A DNA stretch of 64,000 nt from Hymenobacter frigidus (GTDB lineage Bacteria > Bacteroidota > Bacteroidia > Cytophagales > Hymenobacteraceae): contig NZ_BMGY01000026.1 in NCBI RefSeq assembly GCF_014640435.1, forward strand, positions 1 through 64,000, written 5' to 3'. The position numbers were made by a program, and so were the translations under genes. Below, in pieces: positions 34,426 to 43,173 of the stretch. Below the pieces are notes generated by a model, which was not told the DNA's origin, did no database searches, and was given only the letters and a program-made list of their open reading frames with translations. Each line of letters starts with the position of its first letter. Within the stretch, counting starts at the first letter, position 1.

Positions 34426-34794
34426 CTAGCGGCTGGTGCGGGCGCGCCGGGCGCGGGCGTTGAGGCGGGCTTTCATTTTCAGCTGTCTCTGGTGCGCGTG
34501 CAGCTGCCGCGTAAGCTTGGCGGGCGAAGTAACGGCCTTGCTTTCCTCAAGGCCGAGAACGACTAGCATGGTTCGTCCCAGCTTGGTTCGTGCTTTTCGG
34601 GTTTTGGCCCAAACCGAACGCTTCGCCGTGGAAGCCGCCGCCTTTTTGGCTTCGGCTACCTTGGCCCGGGCAGCCGTTTTGCGTTGGATTTCGGCGGGAT
34701 TTTCAGTAGAAGTGCGGACGCTGATTGTGGCTTGGGCCGGAGCCGTAGTCAGCAAGCTGCCCACGGTGAGCAGGGAGTAGAAGTAAGCTTTCAT
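34426..34794 (-). CDS. Small exported basic protein, unknown function
   Basis: 122 residues. Signal peptide about 1-22 (FYSLLTVGSLLTTAPAQA), then an extremely basic Ala/Arg/Lys-rich body (AKVAEAKKAAASTAKRSVWAKTRKARTKLGRTML, ending ARARRARTSR). Highly charged helical composition suggests nucleic-acid or surface-polymer binding, but no family was recognised. It shares the terminator with trxA and is expressed from the AT-rich region upstream. Confidence 0.65.
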   Translation of the reverse strand: MKAYFYSLLTVGSLLTTAPAQATISVRTSTENPAEIQRKTAARAKVAEAKKAAASTAKRSVWAKTRKARTKLGRTMLVVLGLEESKAVTSPAKLTRQLHAHQRQLKMKARLNARARRARTSR

Positions 34795-35001
34795 AGCAGG
34801 AGGGAGAAAAGTGAGGGCAACCCAGCCGATGGTTTCTAAGCAGAAGAACCCGGCTAAACCATTTGGCTGCGCTAAAGTACATAGCGTTTTTATTATTTAA
34901 AATATATTTATAAAAAATCAATGCATATTTTTAAATTAAGTGACTCAAAATTGCTTCCCAACCAATAACTTTTTATCAATAATTAATTGTTATTCAAGCT
35001 T
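34795..35001. other. AT-rich intergenic region
   Basis: A markedly AT-rich patch (about 34870-34995) between two minus-strand genes. It probably holds the promoter of the 34426 gene. No repeat or RNA is evident. Confidence 0.4.
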
Positions 35002-35339
35002 TTAGCGTAATGTGCGCGGTCGGTATTTATCGTCGTGCTTCTGAGCACAGATTGCGCGGCTGGCCTGGTGCTCGTCCTTACCAATATCCTGGCGTTCGTT
35101 GCGGGTAATCACGCCGCCGGCGTGGGTCGCTTTTTTATCTTGGGGGATATCGGCCTGGCGGGCTCGTAGCCGGGCGGTTTCGGGCCGGGTCAGTTGGCCG
35201 CTGGCCACACCCTGGCGAATGCGGGTTCGGTTATTGGTTCGGGGAGCGTTGAGGTCCGGAGTGGTGGTTTGGGTCGAAGCTTCGGGCGCTACGGCTAAGG
35301 AGGCCATGATGGCGAGTAGCGAAAACACGGATTTTTCAT
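35002..35339 (-). CDS. Small exported protein with GxxTRxE repeats, apparent frameshift at the start
   Basis: The body (frame ending at 35002) has two related stretches, RIRQGVASGQLTRPETARLRARQADI and a shorter one around GGVITRNERQDIGKDE, seen in small exported proteins of unknown function in this phylum. The expected leader would be MKKSVFSLLAIMASLAVAPEA. The ATG at 35339 is followed by five A residues (35332-35336 on the plus strand as T), putting it one base out of frame. A sixth A would restore a perfect signal peptide. The frame stays open to 35388, but that extension gives a poor leader. This is either a homopolymer sequencing error or a real frameshift. Confidence 0.55.
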
Positions 35340-35522
35340 AAGGTTGATTGAAAGTAAACGGTGCAATGGGGCCAATTGGAAGCGGCAAATTGCGTGGGGT
35401 TTAACCTCTGCCTGGCCGCACTGCCAAGCCAGGGCCAGAAGCTGAAAATAGCTACATTGCTGACCTTCTGCATCGTGCTGTACGGCGTAGAAAGCGTATT
35501 TCTCACCCTCACTTTATCTTTT

Positions 35523-35981
35523 ATGAAGCGCATCCTCGGTTTTCTCGTTTCGCTGGCCTTGTTGAGCGGTTCAGCCGCTTTGGCCCAAACGCCGGTTCCC
35601 ACGCCGCCAGCCAGCACCACCACGATGAGCACCAGCTCATCAAAAATGGCAACCCGTACCGCCCAGACACCGGCCACCAAGGTGATTACGAAATCGAGCA
35701 CGATGAGCAACCCGGCGGGCATGACCAAGTCGAGCACGATGACCAAAGGCTCGGCCACCACCAGCAAGTCGAGCACGATGACAACGCCCTCGGGCATGAC
35801 TAAGTCGAGCTCCTCGACGTCGACCAGCACCAGAATGAAGGCTGACGGCACGCCCGACCTGCGCTACAAGGAGAACAAAATGACGAAAACCACCACCGGC
35901 CCCAAGAAAGCCAATGGAACGGCCGACCTGCGCTACAAGGCCAACAAAACGACCGTGAAAACCACCAAATCCAAAATGTAA
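35523..35981 (+). CDS. Exported Ser/Thr-rich low-complexity protein
   Basis: 152 residues. The ATG at 35523 gives a signal peptide (KRILGFLVSLALLSGSAALAQ). The body is Ser/Thr/Met/Lys-rich with imperfect repeats (TKSSTM, NPAGMTKSSTM, TPSGMTKSSS), followed by two copies of a motif, ADGTPDLRYKENK and ANGTADLRYKANK. Proteins ending in GTPDxRYKxNK repeats occur in Bacteroidota. Their function is unknown to me. It is transcribed divergently from the preceding small exported protein and ends at a terminator. Confidence 0.7.
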   Translation: MKRILGFLVSLALLSGSAALAQTPVPTPPASTTTMSTSSSKMATRTAQTPATKVITKSSTMSNPAGMTKSSTMTKGSATTSKSSTMTTPSGMTKSSSSTSTSTRMKADGTPDLRYKENKMTKTTTGPKKANGTADLRYKANKTTVKTTKSKM

Positions 35982-36002
35982 GGAGGGGGTTAATGTGTTA
36001 AG

Positions 36003-36036
36003 AAAACCCCTTGCTCAGCTAGAGCAAGGGGTTTTT
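36003..36036 (+). terminator. Intrinsic terminator after the Ser/Thr-rich protein gene
   Basis: Stem AAAACCCCTTGCTC / GAGCAAGGGGTTTT around agcta, followed by T. Confidence 0.88.
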
Positions 36037-36139
36037 CTGTTGTAAGCGGGTAGGTGTTTTTGAGGCGCTGGCTCGGTGGCCGCCGACCCCGCCTTGCCTA
36101 ACTTGCGGCCTGAATTCCAACTCCGCCCCAGCCCCACTC

Positions 36140-37432
36140 ATGCGCTACGCCCCTCTTGCTCCCGAACTGTTCGTTGAAAACCGCCGCCGCTTCCGTGAGC
36201 AGCTGCTGCCGGCCTCAGTGGCCATTTTCCAGTCGAATGACGTGATGCCGGCCAATGCCGACGGTACCATGGCCTTCCGTCAGAACAACGACCTGTTTTA
36301 CCTCGCCGGGGTCGACCAGGAGGAAAGCATTCTCGTGCTTTTTCCGGATGCGCGGCTGCCGCAGTACCGCGAAATCCTGTTTTTGAAAGAAACCTCGGAG
36401 CACATTCTCATCTGGGAAGGCTATAAGCTGACCAAGGACCAGGCCCGCACCAATTCCGGCATTACCACCATTATGTGGCTCGACAGCTTCAAGACGGTGC
36501 TGCCGGCGCTTATGAACGAGGCCGAAAACGTGTATCTGAACTCTAACGAGCACATTCGGGCCGTGGTGGAGGTAGAAACGCGCGACGCCCGCTTCATCAA
36601 ATTATTGCAGAATCAGTACCCGTTGCACACCTATCGCCGCGCCGCGCCGCTGCTGCACAACCTGCGCGCCATCAAGAGTGCCGAGGAAATCCGGGTGATG
36701 CGGCAGGCTTGCGACATCACGGGTAAGGCGTTTCGGCGGTTGTTGGGCTTTGTGAAGCCTGGCGTGTGGGAGTTTGAGATTGAGGCTGAAATCGTGCACG
36801 AATTCATGCGCAACCGCAGCCGTGGGCCGGCCTACGGCAGCATCGTGGCCAGCGGCAAAAATGCCACCGTGCTGCACTACACTACCAACGATAACCAGTG
36901 CCAGGCCGGCGACGTGATTCTGCTGGACTTCGGGGCCGAGTACGCCAACTACGCTGCCGACCTCTCGCGCAGCATCCCGGTCAACGGAAAGTTCAGCCCG
37001 CGCCAGCGCCAGGTCTACGATTCGGTACTGGCCGTAATGGCATTTGCCAAAACCCGTCTTATTCCCGGTACCGAAATCGAGGCTTACCATAAAGAAGTAG
37101 GCGAGTGCATGGAGCAGGAACTCATCAAGCTCGACCTGCTGAATGCTGCCGATGTGCGCAACCAGGACCCCGCCGCGCCGCTTTACAAGAAATATTTCAT
37201 GCACGGTACCAGCCATTACCTCGGCCTCGACGTGCATGATGTGGGCTATAAGTACCGCACCTTCGAAGCGGGCATGGTGTACACCGTGGAGCCCGGCATC
37301 TACATTCCCGAAGAAAGCCTGGGCATCCGTCTGGAAAACGACATCCTGCTCACCGCCAACGGTAATGAGGACCTGATGGATGATATTCCCCTGCAAGCTG
37401 ATACCATTGAGGAGTTGATGGCTAAGCGGTAA
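36140..37432 (+). CDS. pepP: Xaa-Pro aminopeptidase (M24B)
   Basis: 430-residue dinuclear-metal peptidase removing N-terminal residues that precede proline. N-terminal creatinase-like domain (about 1-170), C-terminal pita-bread domain (about 180-430). All five metal ligands are visible: D263 and D274 (LLDFGAEYANYAADLSRS), H359 (HGTSHYLGLDVHD), E384 (TVEPGIY) and E399 (IRLENDIL). No signal peptide, so cytoplasmic. It is monocistronic, followed by a palindromic repeat. Confidence 0.94.
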   Translation: MRYAPLAPELFVENRRRFREQLLPASVAIFQSNDVMPANADGTMAFRQNNDLFYLAGVDQEESILVLFPDARLPQYREILFLKETSEHILIWEGYKLTKDQARTNSGITTIMWLDSFKTVLPALMNEAENVYLNSNEHIRAVVEVETRDARFIKLLQNQYPLHTYRRAAPLLHNLRAIKSAEEIRVMRQACDITGKAFRRLLGFVKPGVWEFEIEAEIVHEFMRNRSRGPAYGSIVASGKNATVLHYTTNDNQCQAGDVILLDFGAEYANYAADLSRSIPVNGKFSPRQRQVYDSVLAVMAFAKTRLIPGTEIEAYHKEVGECMEQELIKLDLLNAADVRNQDPAAPLYKKYFMHGTSHYLGLDVHDVGYKYRTFEAGMVYTVEPGIYIPEESLGIRLENDILLTANGNEDLMDDIPLQADTIEELMAKR

Positions 37433-37452
37433 TCAGAGGACGACATAGAAAT

Positions 37453-37563
37453 AACGTCATGCTGAGCGTAGCCGAAGCATCTCGTTCGGAGCAGTAACTC
37501 AATCGTTCAGCGATTTGATTACTATCCGATGCGAGATGCTTCGGCTGCGCTCAGCATGACGTT
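37453..37563. repeat. Palindromic repeat, CATGCTGAGC family, copy 5
   Basis: Arms AACGTCATGCTGAGCGTAGC and complement with a variable centre containing AGTAACTCAATCG. It lies in the convergent space between pepP and the DUF4252 gene. Confidence 0.85.
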
Positions 37564-37580
37564 CTGCTTTAATCCTGGCT

Positions 37581-38135
37581 TTACTTACTAGTCGCCTGCA
37601 CCAGCTGCGGCAGGTACTTGCTGAGGGCTTCTACTTGTGAGCGGGTAAAATTACCGTTTACGGCTACCAGCACAAAGGAATCGGCCACGTCGGGCAGGCT
37701 GCCCAAGGCGGCGAATTCCGAGATTTTATCGCCCGAGCCGCGGGTGGAGATGGCGTAGTCGCTGCCGCCAAAACCGGCGGTGGAAATGGGCGTGTACTTT
37801 TCGCCCTGCAAAATGCCGGTAGCTTCCTGCCGCAGGCCCTGCTGCGCCAGTTCGCGGGCCGCGCCGGAAGTGGGCGTGAACGTGATGACCTTGGCCGAGC
37901 GAATGCCCGTGATGCCATTGGTCAGCTCGGAGCCCCCGAGGAACTTGGCGGCTTTCACCAGCGCTAGGCGCTCGAGCAAGTCGGCCGACCACTCGGTGGT
38001 TTTGAAGCCTGCGCGGCCGTCATACTTCGAAAAAAACGACGCCACGGTGCGGGCCGGAGTGCCCGGGCCGCCAGCGCGGCAACCTACCAGCAGCAGGAAT
38101 AGAAAGAGGGCGGGGAAACGAAGTTTGATTAGCAT
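37581..38135 (-). CDS. DUF4252-like lipoprotein
   Basis: 184 residues. Leader with lipobox LLVGC (Cys19). The body matches the DUF4252 pattern: an N-terminal SFFSKYDGRAGFKTTEWS block, a central ELAQQG segment and a C-terminal hydrophobic FVLVAVNGNFTRSQVEALSKYL. DUF4252 lipoproteins are widespread in Bacteroidota and sometimes linked to ECF-sigma or anti-sigma genes, none of which is adjacent. Function unknown. Confidence 0.75.
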   Translation of the reverse strand: MLIKLRFPALFLFLLLVGCRAGGPGTPARTVASFFSKYDGRAGFKTTEWSADLLERLALVKAAKFLGGSELTNGITGIRSAKVITFTPTSGAARELAQQGLRQEATGILQGEKYTPISTAGFGGSDYAISTRGSGDKISEFAALGSLPDVADSFVLVAVNGNFTRSQVEALSKYLPQLVQATSK

Positions 38136-38224
38136 GAGGCAAAGTTGGCGAGAAATTGGGCGGTTGTACGCACCCAGGCCTTGCCACGTTTGCTAACGGC
38201 CCAATCAGCCCCCGCCACTGTTTC

Positions 38225-39811
38225 CTAAAACACAACCGAATTAAGGAAAAAGACTTCGCGGTCGGGGCCGCGCTCTACGCGCACGCGCTGGTAGCCCGAT
38301 GCCACGAACCGGCTGCCAAACCACGGCAGCAAGTCGGACTGCCAGGTATCGGTGGCGTGCTCGGGGCCAGCGTTGCCGGTAGGGTCCAGGCCCGTCTGGA
38401 TGGGTACCTGGTGGTCGTTGGGCGACGACTCGGCGCGGTTAACCAGCTTGTAGCGTAGCTTTTCCTCGTCGAGGTAGGCCAGTACGAGTCGGCCATCGGG
38501 GAGGGTTTGCAGGCGCACGGCTTCTTCCAATTCTCGCCGTCGCAAATTTTCTACCACAAACGTATTGTCCCAGAGCAGGTTGCCGGTACGGTCGAAGCCG
38601 CAAACGAGGGCGTGGGTGGTTTGGTAGCCGTCGAAGATGCGGGAACTGCCCGAGCCGTAAAGGCCACTTGGGTAGTTCATTGGCGCGCTCATGTTGCTGT
38701 AGCTGTTGTAGCGGTAATGCGGATAATACACTTCGGCCACCAGCACGTAGCCGCCATCGGCCTGGGGTAACAGCTCGTGCAGCAGCAGGCGGTAGCGCCA
38801 GCGCAGGGGAGGCATCGAGCGGGCCACGCGGCGCTCGGTGCGCTGCCGCAGGCGGGCCTGCCGCTGGGGCTTCAGGTAATCGAAAAAGTGCTTGAGGCGC
38901 AGAAAATCGTAGAAGCGCAGGGGCGGCTTGGTGCCGACGGTGCCCGTGGGGCGCAGGTCGGTGGCAAACAGACCCTGGGCGTAGTTGGGGTCGCGCAGGG
39001 AATAAGTGCCCATCAGCAGCCGGGCGGTGGTATCCTGCGGGGGCGTGAGCTGGGCCGTGATAAGGCTCCGCTCACTTTCAGCCTGCACAAATTCGGAGCT
39101 CACGAGCTGCCCGCGGTCGGTGAGCTGCTTGAGGAGCAGGCGCGACTTGCGGCCGTTGGTTTGGCTGAGCACGTACTCGGCGCGCCGGCTCACGGCATCG
39201 GCCACGAAGGTGAATTGCGTGGGCAGCGGCTCGTAGATGGACGCCAGGTACTGCATCTGGCCGGTGGCCACATCCAGCAGCAGGGCCGTAACGTGGCGCT
39301 GGTCGTTGAGCAGCACCGTGGCGAATAGGCGGCCATCCAGGGCTTTTAGCTCTACAATTTCGCGGCTCAACCGGGTTTCGTACTGTTGGGTACGCACCTG
39401 GCCCAAGCGGCCATTGTAGGCCCCGACCCATAGCCGGCCGGGCGTGCTGCGCGACGAAAACAGGGCGTACACTGTGCTGCCCTCGGCGCACATGCGCACG
39501 TAGTTAAATTCATCGGGTACTTCCAGTTTCAATTCCTGCCGCAGGTGCAGGACCTGGTCGTACTGCTGAAAAACGTAAGAGGTTTTGCTGGAAAGAGGCT
39601 GGTCACGGCCCAGCAGCAGCACCACGGTGCTATCGGCGGGTAGCGGCTGCACGTGCACGTCGCTGTTGTCCTGGTCGAGGAACAGCTCGGTGCGGGCCGG
39701 CTGCCGGGGGGCATTGGCGGGCCGGGGCAACGCCTTTTTTTGCGCGTGCAGGGCCGCTGGCCCGGCCAACAGGCCGAGGATTAGCAACAAAATAAAGTAG
39801 CGGATTTTCAT
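38225..39811 (-). CDS. Large exported protein of unknown function
   Basis: 528 residues. The ATG at 39811 gives a good signal peptide (KIRYFILLLILGLLAGPAALHAQ). An upstream in-frame ATG adds 21 residues that disrupt it. The body has repeated short beta-strand pairs with aromatic residues (LWVGAYNGRL, HVTALLLDVATGQMQYL, ALVCGFDRTGNLLWDNTFV, GRLVLAYLDEEKLRYKL), suggesting a beta-propeller, but no family motif was recognised. A Tyr/Asn/Gly/Ser-rich loop sits near residues 385-415. It appears to be a single-gene unit. Confidence 0.7.
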   Translation of the reverse strand: MKIRYFILLLILGLLAGPAALHAQKKALPRPANAPRQPARTELFLDQDNSDVHVQPLPADSTVVLLLGRDQPLSSKTSYVFQQYDQVLHLRQELKLEVPDEFNYVRMCAEGSTVYALFSSRSTPGRLWVGAYNGRLGQVRTQQYETRLSREIVELKALDGRLFATVLLNDQRHVTALLLDVATGQMQYLASIYEPLPTQFTFVADAVSRRAEYVLSQTNGRKSRLLLKQLTDRGQLVSSEFVQAESERSLITAQLTPPQDTTARLLMGTYSLRDPNYAQGLFATDLRPTGTVGTKPPLRFYDFLRLKHFFDYLKPQRQARLRQRTERRVARSMPPLRWRYRLLLHELLPQADGGYVLVAEVYYPHYRYNSYSNMSAPMNYPSGLYGSGSSRIFDGYQTTHALVCGFDRTGNLLWDNTFVVENLRRRELEEAVRLQTLPDGRLVLAYLDEEKLRYKLVNRAESSPNDHQVPIQTGLDPTGNAGPEHATDTWQSDLLPWFGSRFVASGYQRVRVERGPDREVFFLNSVVF

Positions 39812-39903
39812 GCCTGGGCACCGTGAGCAACGGTTGATAAACCAAGTAACTGCCTTCCCTAAAGTTATACCCAAACCCAGGCTTTAAGTTCTAAGGCTCG
39901 CCT

Positions 39904-40314
39904 TTATTTCGCGCCTAGCGCCAGCACGGCGTCAAATTCCTCGGGCCGCACCGGCAGCACCGACAGCCGCGACTGGCGCAGCAGGGCCAGCTCGCCCAGC
40001 CGGGCATCGGCCTTGAGCTGGGCCAGGCTCACGGGCCGGGGTAGGGACTGCACCGGGCGCAGGTGCACGGCCACCCACGGCGAGCCGGCTTCGGCAGTGG
40101 TATCGGGAGCGGCGAGGGCGGCTACTTCGGCGATGCCGACCACGGCTTTTTCGCTCACGCTGTGGTAGAACAGCACCAGGTCGCCGGGCCGCATCAGGTT
40201 GAGGTTGTTGCGGGCCTGGTAGTTGCGCACGCCGGTCCAGGCGGTGCCGTCTTCGGCTACGAAAGTGGTCCAAGAATACGCTTCGGGTTCAGATTTTACC
40301 AGCCAATGCTTCAT
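39904..40314 (-). CDS. EVE domain protein
   Basis: 136-residue PUA-like/EVE domain protein. The start MKHWLVKSEPEAYSW is the canonical N-terminus of the family. An in-frame extension to 40410 is unlikely. Landmarks are WTGVRNYQARNNLNLMRPGDLVLFYHSV, with the aromatic cage for a modified base, and VGIAEV. EVE proteins bind modified bases in DNA or RNA and are often housekeeping. No restriction gene is nearby to suggest a defence role. Confidence 0.9.
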   Translation of the reverse strand: MKHWLVKSEPEAYSWTTFVAEDGTAWTGVRNYQARNNLNLMRPGDLVLFYHSVSEKAVVGIAEVAALAAPDTTAEAGSPWVAVHLRPVQSLPRPVSLAQLKADARLGELALLRQSRLSVLPVRPEEFDAVLALGAK

Positions 40315-40450
40315 AAGTGGGGCGGAGGAGAATAGTGAAAAGGACAAAGTGAGGGCAAACGTAAACGGCCGACACGGGCATAGATGCCGGCCGGCCGCTG
40401 GTTTGCACACCGCAAAGGAAATAAATCCGGCGGCTACCGCGTTGGTTTAA

Positions 40451-41776
40451 TCAGAGAGCAAAGCCCAAATCGAAGCTCACGATGTTGGCCACCAGGTCGG
40501 TGCTCTGCTGGTAATGCGCGTAGCGTAGGTCGAGCGACCGGAGGCGCATCACGCGCGGCCGGCCCTGCGCATCCTGCCCCGGCACCCGGAAGCGGGTGAG
40601 GCCGTACACCGGCGAGTAGCGCAGGCCCAAGCCCGTTTTGTGGGCTGAGAAAGCCGACAGGTCGTAGTCCGACGAGTAGTATTCGTCAGCCACGGAGTGC
40701 TGCTGAAACGGCGCGAAGTACCTGGCCGCCGTCTGGATATGGTAGCGGTAGAAGGGATAGAGCACGAAAAACGGCGTCACCTTCACCGGCAGCTCCAACT
40801 CAGCGGTGTGGGCCGTGATGCCGAAATTATCATTGTAAAAGCGGTAAAAGGCCCGGACTTGCACCACATCGGTCGCGTAGTAATTCAAACGCAGGCTAAC
40901 GGGGTATTTGAAGCGGGAGCGGGGCAGGGTTTCGATGCGCGCCGCCGTGGCGACTCTGGTCGAAAAGTCGCCGTTGGGCGGCGGGGCCGGGTTTGGGTCG
41001 GGGTTGTCCCGAAAATACACCCGGTGAAACGGCGTGCTCAGCAAGCCGTTCTGCGCAACCAGCTCGGTGCTGATGGCTACTTGCAGGCGCTTACTGAGTA
41101 CCTGCGAGTAGGTGGCCGTGAGGTTATACGTCTGGCGGGTGTCGGTGCCGTAGGCGTTTTTGCCGCGGATAATGGCGGTGCGCAGCTCGGCGGGCGTAAT
41201 CAGCGTCACTTGGTCAAAAAACACCTGGCCGGCCAAGCCAAGCTGGCGGTTGCCGTCGCGCGAGGTTTTGGCAAACGAGCCGGTCACGTTGCCCGATAAG
41301 TAGTCGTACTCTTTCGACACGCCTGCCCCCACTCCCCAAACGATGCCTTGGTACTTGTGCTCGCGGCTGTACCCAAAATCGCCGTGGGTGCGCACATCGC
41401 GCGCCGAGGGCGTGCTCAGGGCGAAGTCAATCCGGTCGGTCGAGGCCGAGGAATAAAAGTCAGCCCCCACGTTGACCGACAGCCGACTCACGGTATCCAG
41501 CGGAATATTGAGGATGATGGCCGGGGACACATCGGTTAGCTGCTGGGTGCCGCGGCCGCCCTCCACGGCCCCGTGGGTGCCGTCCTGCTGGTAGTAGCCG
41601 CCGATAATGTCGATGGTGGTTTCATTGGCGGCGCGGTTCATGGGCACGGGCGGGCCCACGGGCGCGCCGTAGCCGTCGATACGGTTGGGGACCTGCGTGG
41701 TGCCGGGCTAGGTTTGGGCCAGGGCCGGGAGGGCCAGGGTGCTCAGCGCAAGAAAAAGGGGGAGAGCGTATTTCAA
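40451..41776 (-). pseudogene. DUF3570 outer-membrane protein with an in-frame TAG after the signal peptide
   Basis: The body (402 residues from the internal ATG at 41659) is a DUF3570 barrel: ETTIDIIGGYYQQDGTHG at the start, many amphipathic strands, and a terminal ANIVSFDLGFAL. Reading upstream in the same frame gives a plausible leader from a TTG at 41776 (LKYALPLFLALSTLALPALAQT), then TAG at 41708-41710, then PGTTQVPNRIDGYG joining the body. A single C-to-T change from CAG would create this stop. Without the leader the barrel could not be exported, so the gene is probably inactive unless the stop is a sequencing error. It is last in an operon with DUF4266, apbE and a thioredoxin-like gene. 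Confidence 0.75.
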
Positions 41777-41800
41777 AGGATTGAGCTGATGCTTCGTTCG

Positions 41801-42037
41801 TTAGTTGCAGCCGCAGCCACCGCCTACTTTGCCGCCGTCGGCCCCTTCGAGGTAGCTTTCGAAATTGGTTTCCGGCGTTTCCACGGTCTTGCTGGCCAGT
41901 TTCATGTCCTCATCGTTGAGGTACATTTTCTGGTACGTTTTCACCGACACGCAACCGGGCAGTGCAGCGGCCAGCGGCAACGCCAGTAGCGCCAGACAGA
42001 GCGGTCACCGCAAAGAATTTGTCTTGCTGTTTTTCAC
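41801..42037 (-). pseudogene. DUF4266 small lipoprotein with an in-frame TGA at codon 11
   Basis: The frame spells, after the stop, PLCLALLALPLAAALPGC (leader and lipobox), then VKTYQKMYLNDEDMKLAS, ETNFESYLEGADGG and the terminal GGGCGCN that marks DUF4266. A GTG at 42037 opens MKNSKTNSLR, then TGA at 42005-42007 interrupts it. TGG (Trp) at this place would restore a 78-residue protein. No ATG lies between the TGA and the lipobox. No open frame long enough for a routine gene call exists, so it is easily missed. Position between apbE and DUF3570 is the usual context of this family. Confidence 0.7.
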
Positions 42038-42054
42038 AATATGAATAAGATAAA

Positions 42055-43107
42055 TCAGGGGTGGGTGGCGGTGGGGCCGTGGTAGTAATTCAGCGTCATG
42101 CCCCGTGAAACCAGGGTGCGGTTATCGTAGGTTATCAGGGTGCAGTCCACGCCTTTCAGGCTGTTGATGAACGCCAAGCCGGCGGTTGGCCCCTTCACGA
42201 ACACGACTTCGTCGAGGCCATCGGCCAGCTCCACATCGGGGCAAATAATGGTGACCGAGCGCAGGCCAATGGATGGGTAGCCGGTGTGCGGGTTGATGAT
42301 GTGCCCGTACACTTGCTGGCCCATCGTGAAGTACTGCTCGTAGTTGCCGGCCGTCACCATGGCCACATCGGTCACGTCGACTCAGGCGGCCACGCTGTTC
42401 GGGTGGTCGGGGTTGCCGATGGCCACGCGCCAGAGCGAGCCATCGGCCTGCCGGCCCCAGCAGTAGATGTCGCCCGAGCCGTTTAGCAGCCCGCCTCTGA
42501 TGTCCAGATGGTCGAGCACTTGCTTGGCCCGGCGCAGGCCGTAGCCTTGCAGAATGCCCGCCAGGTTGATGCGCATGCCGGTTGCGGGCAGGTAAACCGT
42601 GTGCCTGGCCGTATCGAGCTGGATTTTCTGCCAGCCAATGCGCCGCACCGACGCCCGGACGGCGGCCGAGTCGGGCAGCGCCGCGTGGGCCTGCCGGTCG
42701 AACTTATACAGCTTGTCGGCGCTGGCGAAGGTGATGTCAAACGCGCCATCGCTGAGCCCGGACAGGCGCAGGGTGCGGTTAATCAGGCCGAAGGTTTCGG
42801 GCGATACGGCCACCGGGTGCAGGCCCGCCGTCCGGTTGATGCGCACCACTTCGGAGGTGGAGTCCCAGAACGACATCAGGTGGTCAATACGCCGCACTTC
42901 GCCCAGGCCGGCCCGCAGGGCACGCTGCCCGGCCGTGTCATTATCGGCCACCACCACCGTAAACGTGAAGTACGACCCCATAAGCTGCGCGCTGCGAGTG
43001 AAAGTGTGGCGCTGGGGCACCACGGGTTGGGCCCGGCTGGGCCCCGCGGCCCCGAGCAGAGCCAGCAGCGTGCCGACGACCAAACCATATTTCCAACGTG
43101 CCTTCAT
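42055..43107 (-). pseudogene. apbE: ApbE-like FAD:protein FMN transferase interrupted by an in-frame TGA
   Basis: Two frames (42382-43107 and 42055-42375) are the same reading frame split by a TGA at 42382-42384 (SVAA-stop-VDVTDVAMVTAGNYEQYF). TGG there would give a 350-residue ApbE, the flavin transferase that attaches FMN to a threonine of exported proteins. Visible family blocks: a signal peptide, MGSYFTFTVVVAD, DHLMSFWDSTSEV, FDITFAS, LLNGSGDIYCWG and YGHIINPHTGYPS. The normally conserved GGIAKGYA-type segment reads LAGILQGYG, so a Lys and a Gly are replaced. Both the stop and these changes point to loss of function. Confidence 0.78.
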
Positions 43108-43173
43108 CTGGATGCAAAAAAATAACGGCTGGGATTGTCGTCACTGCGCTGGTTCCAACGAATGACGGCCTGC

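Noticed and set aside
38225..39811. Two separate genes in the large exported protein region
   Set aside because: A single uninterrupted frame with one signal peptide covers the interval.
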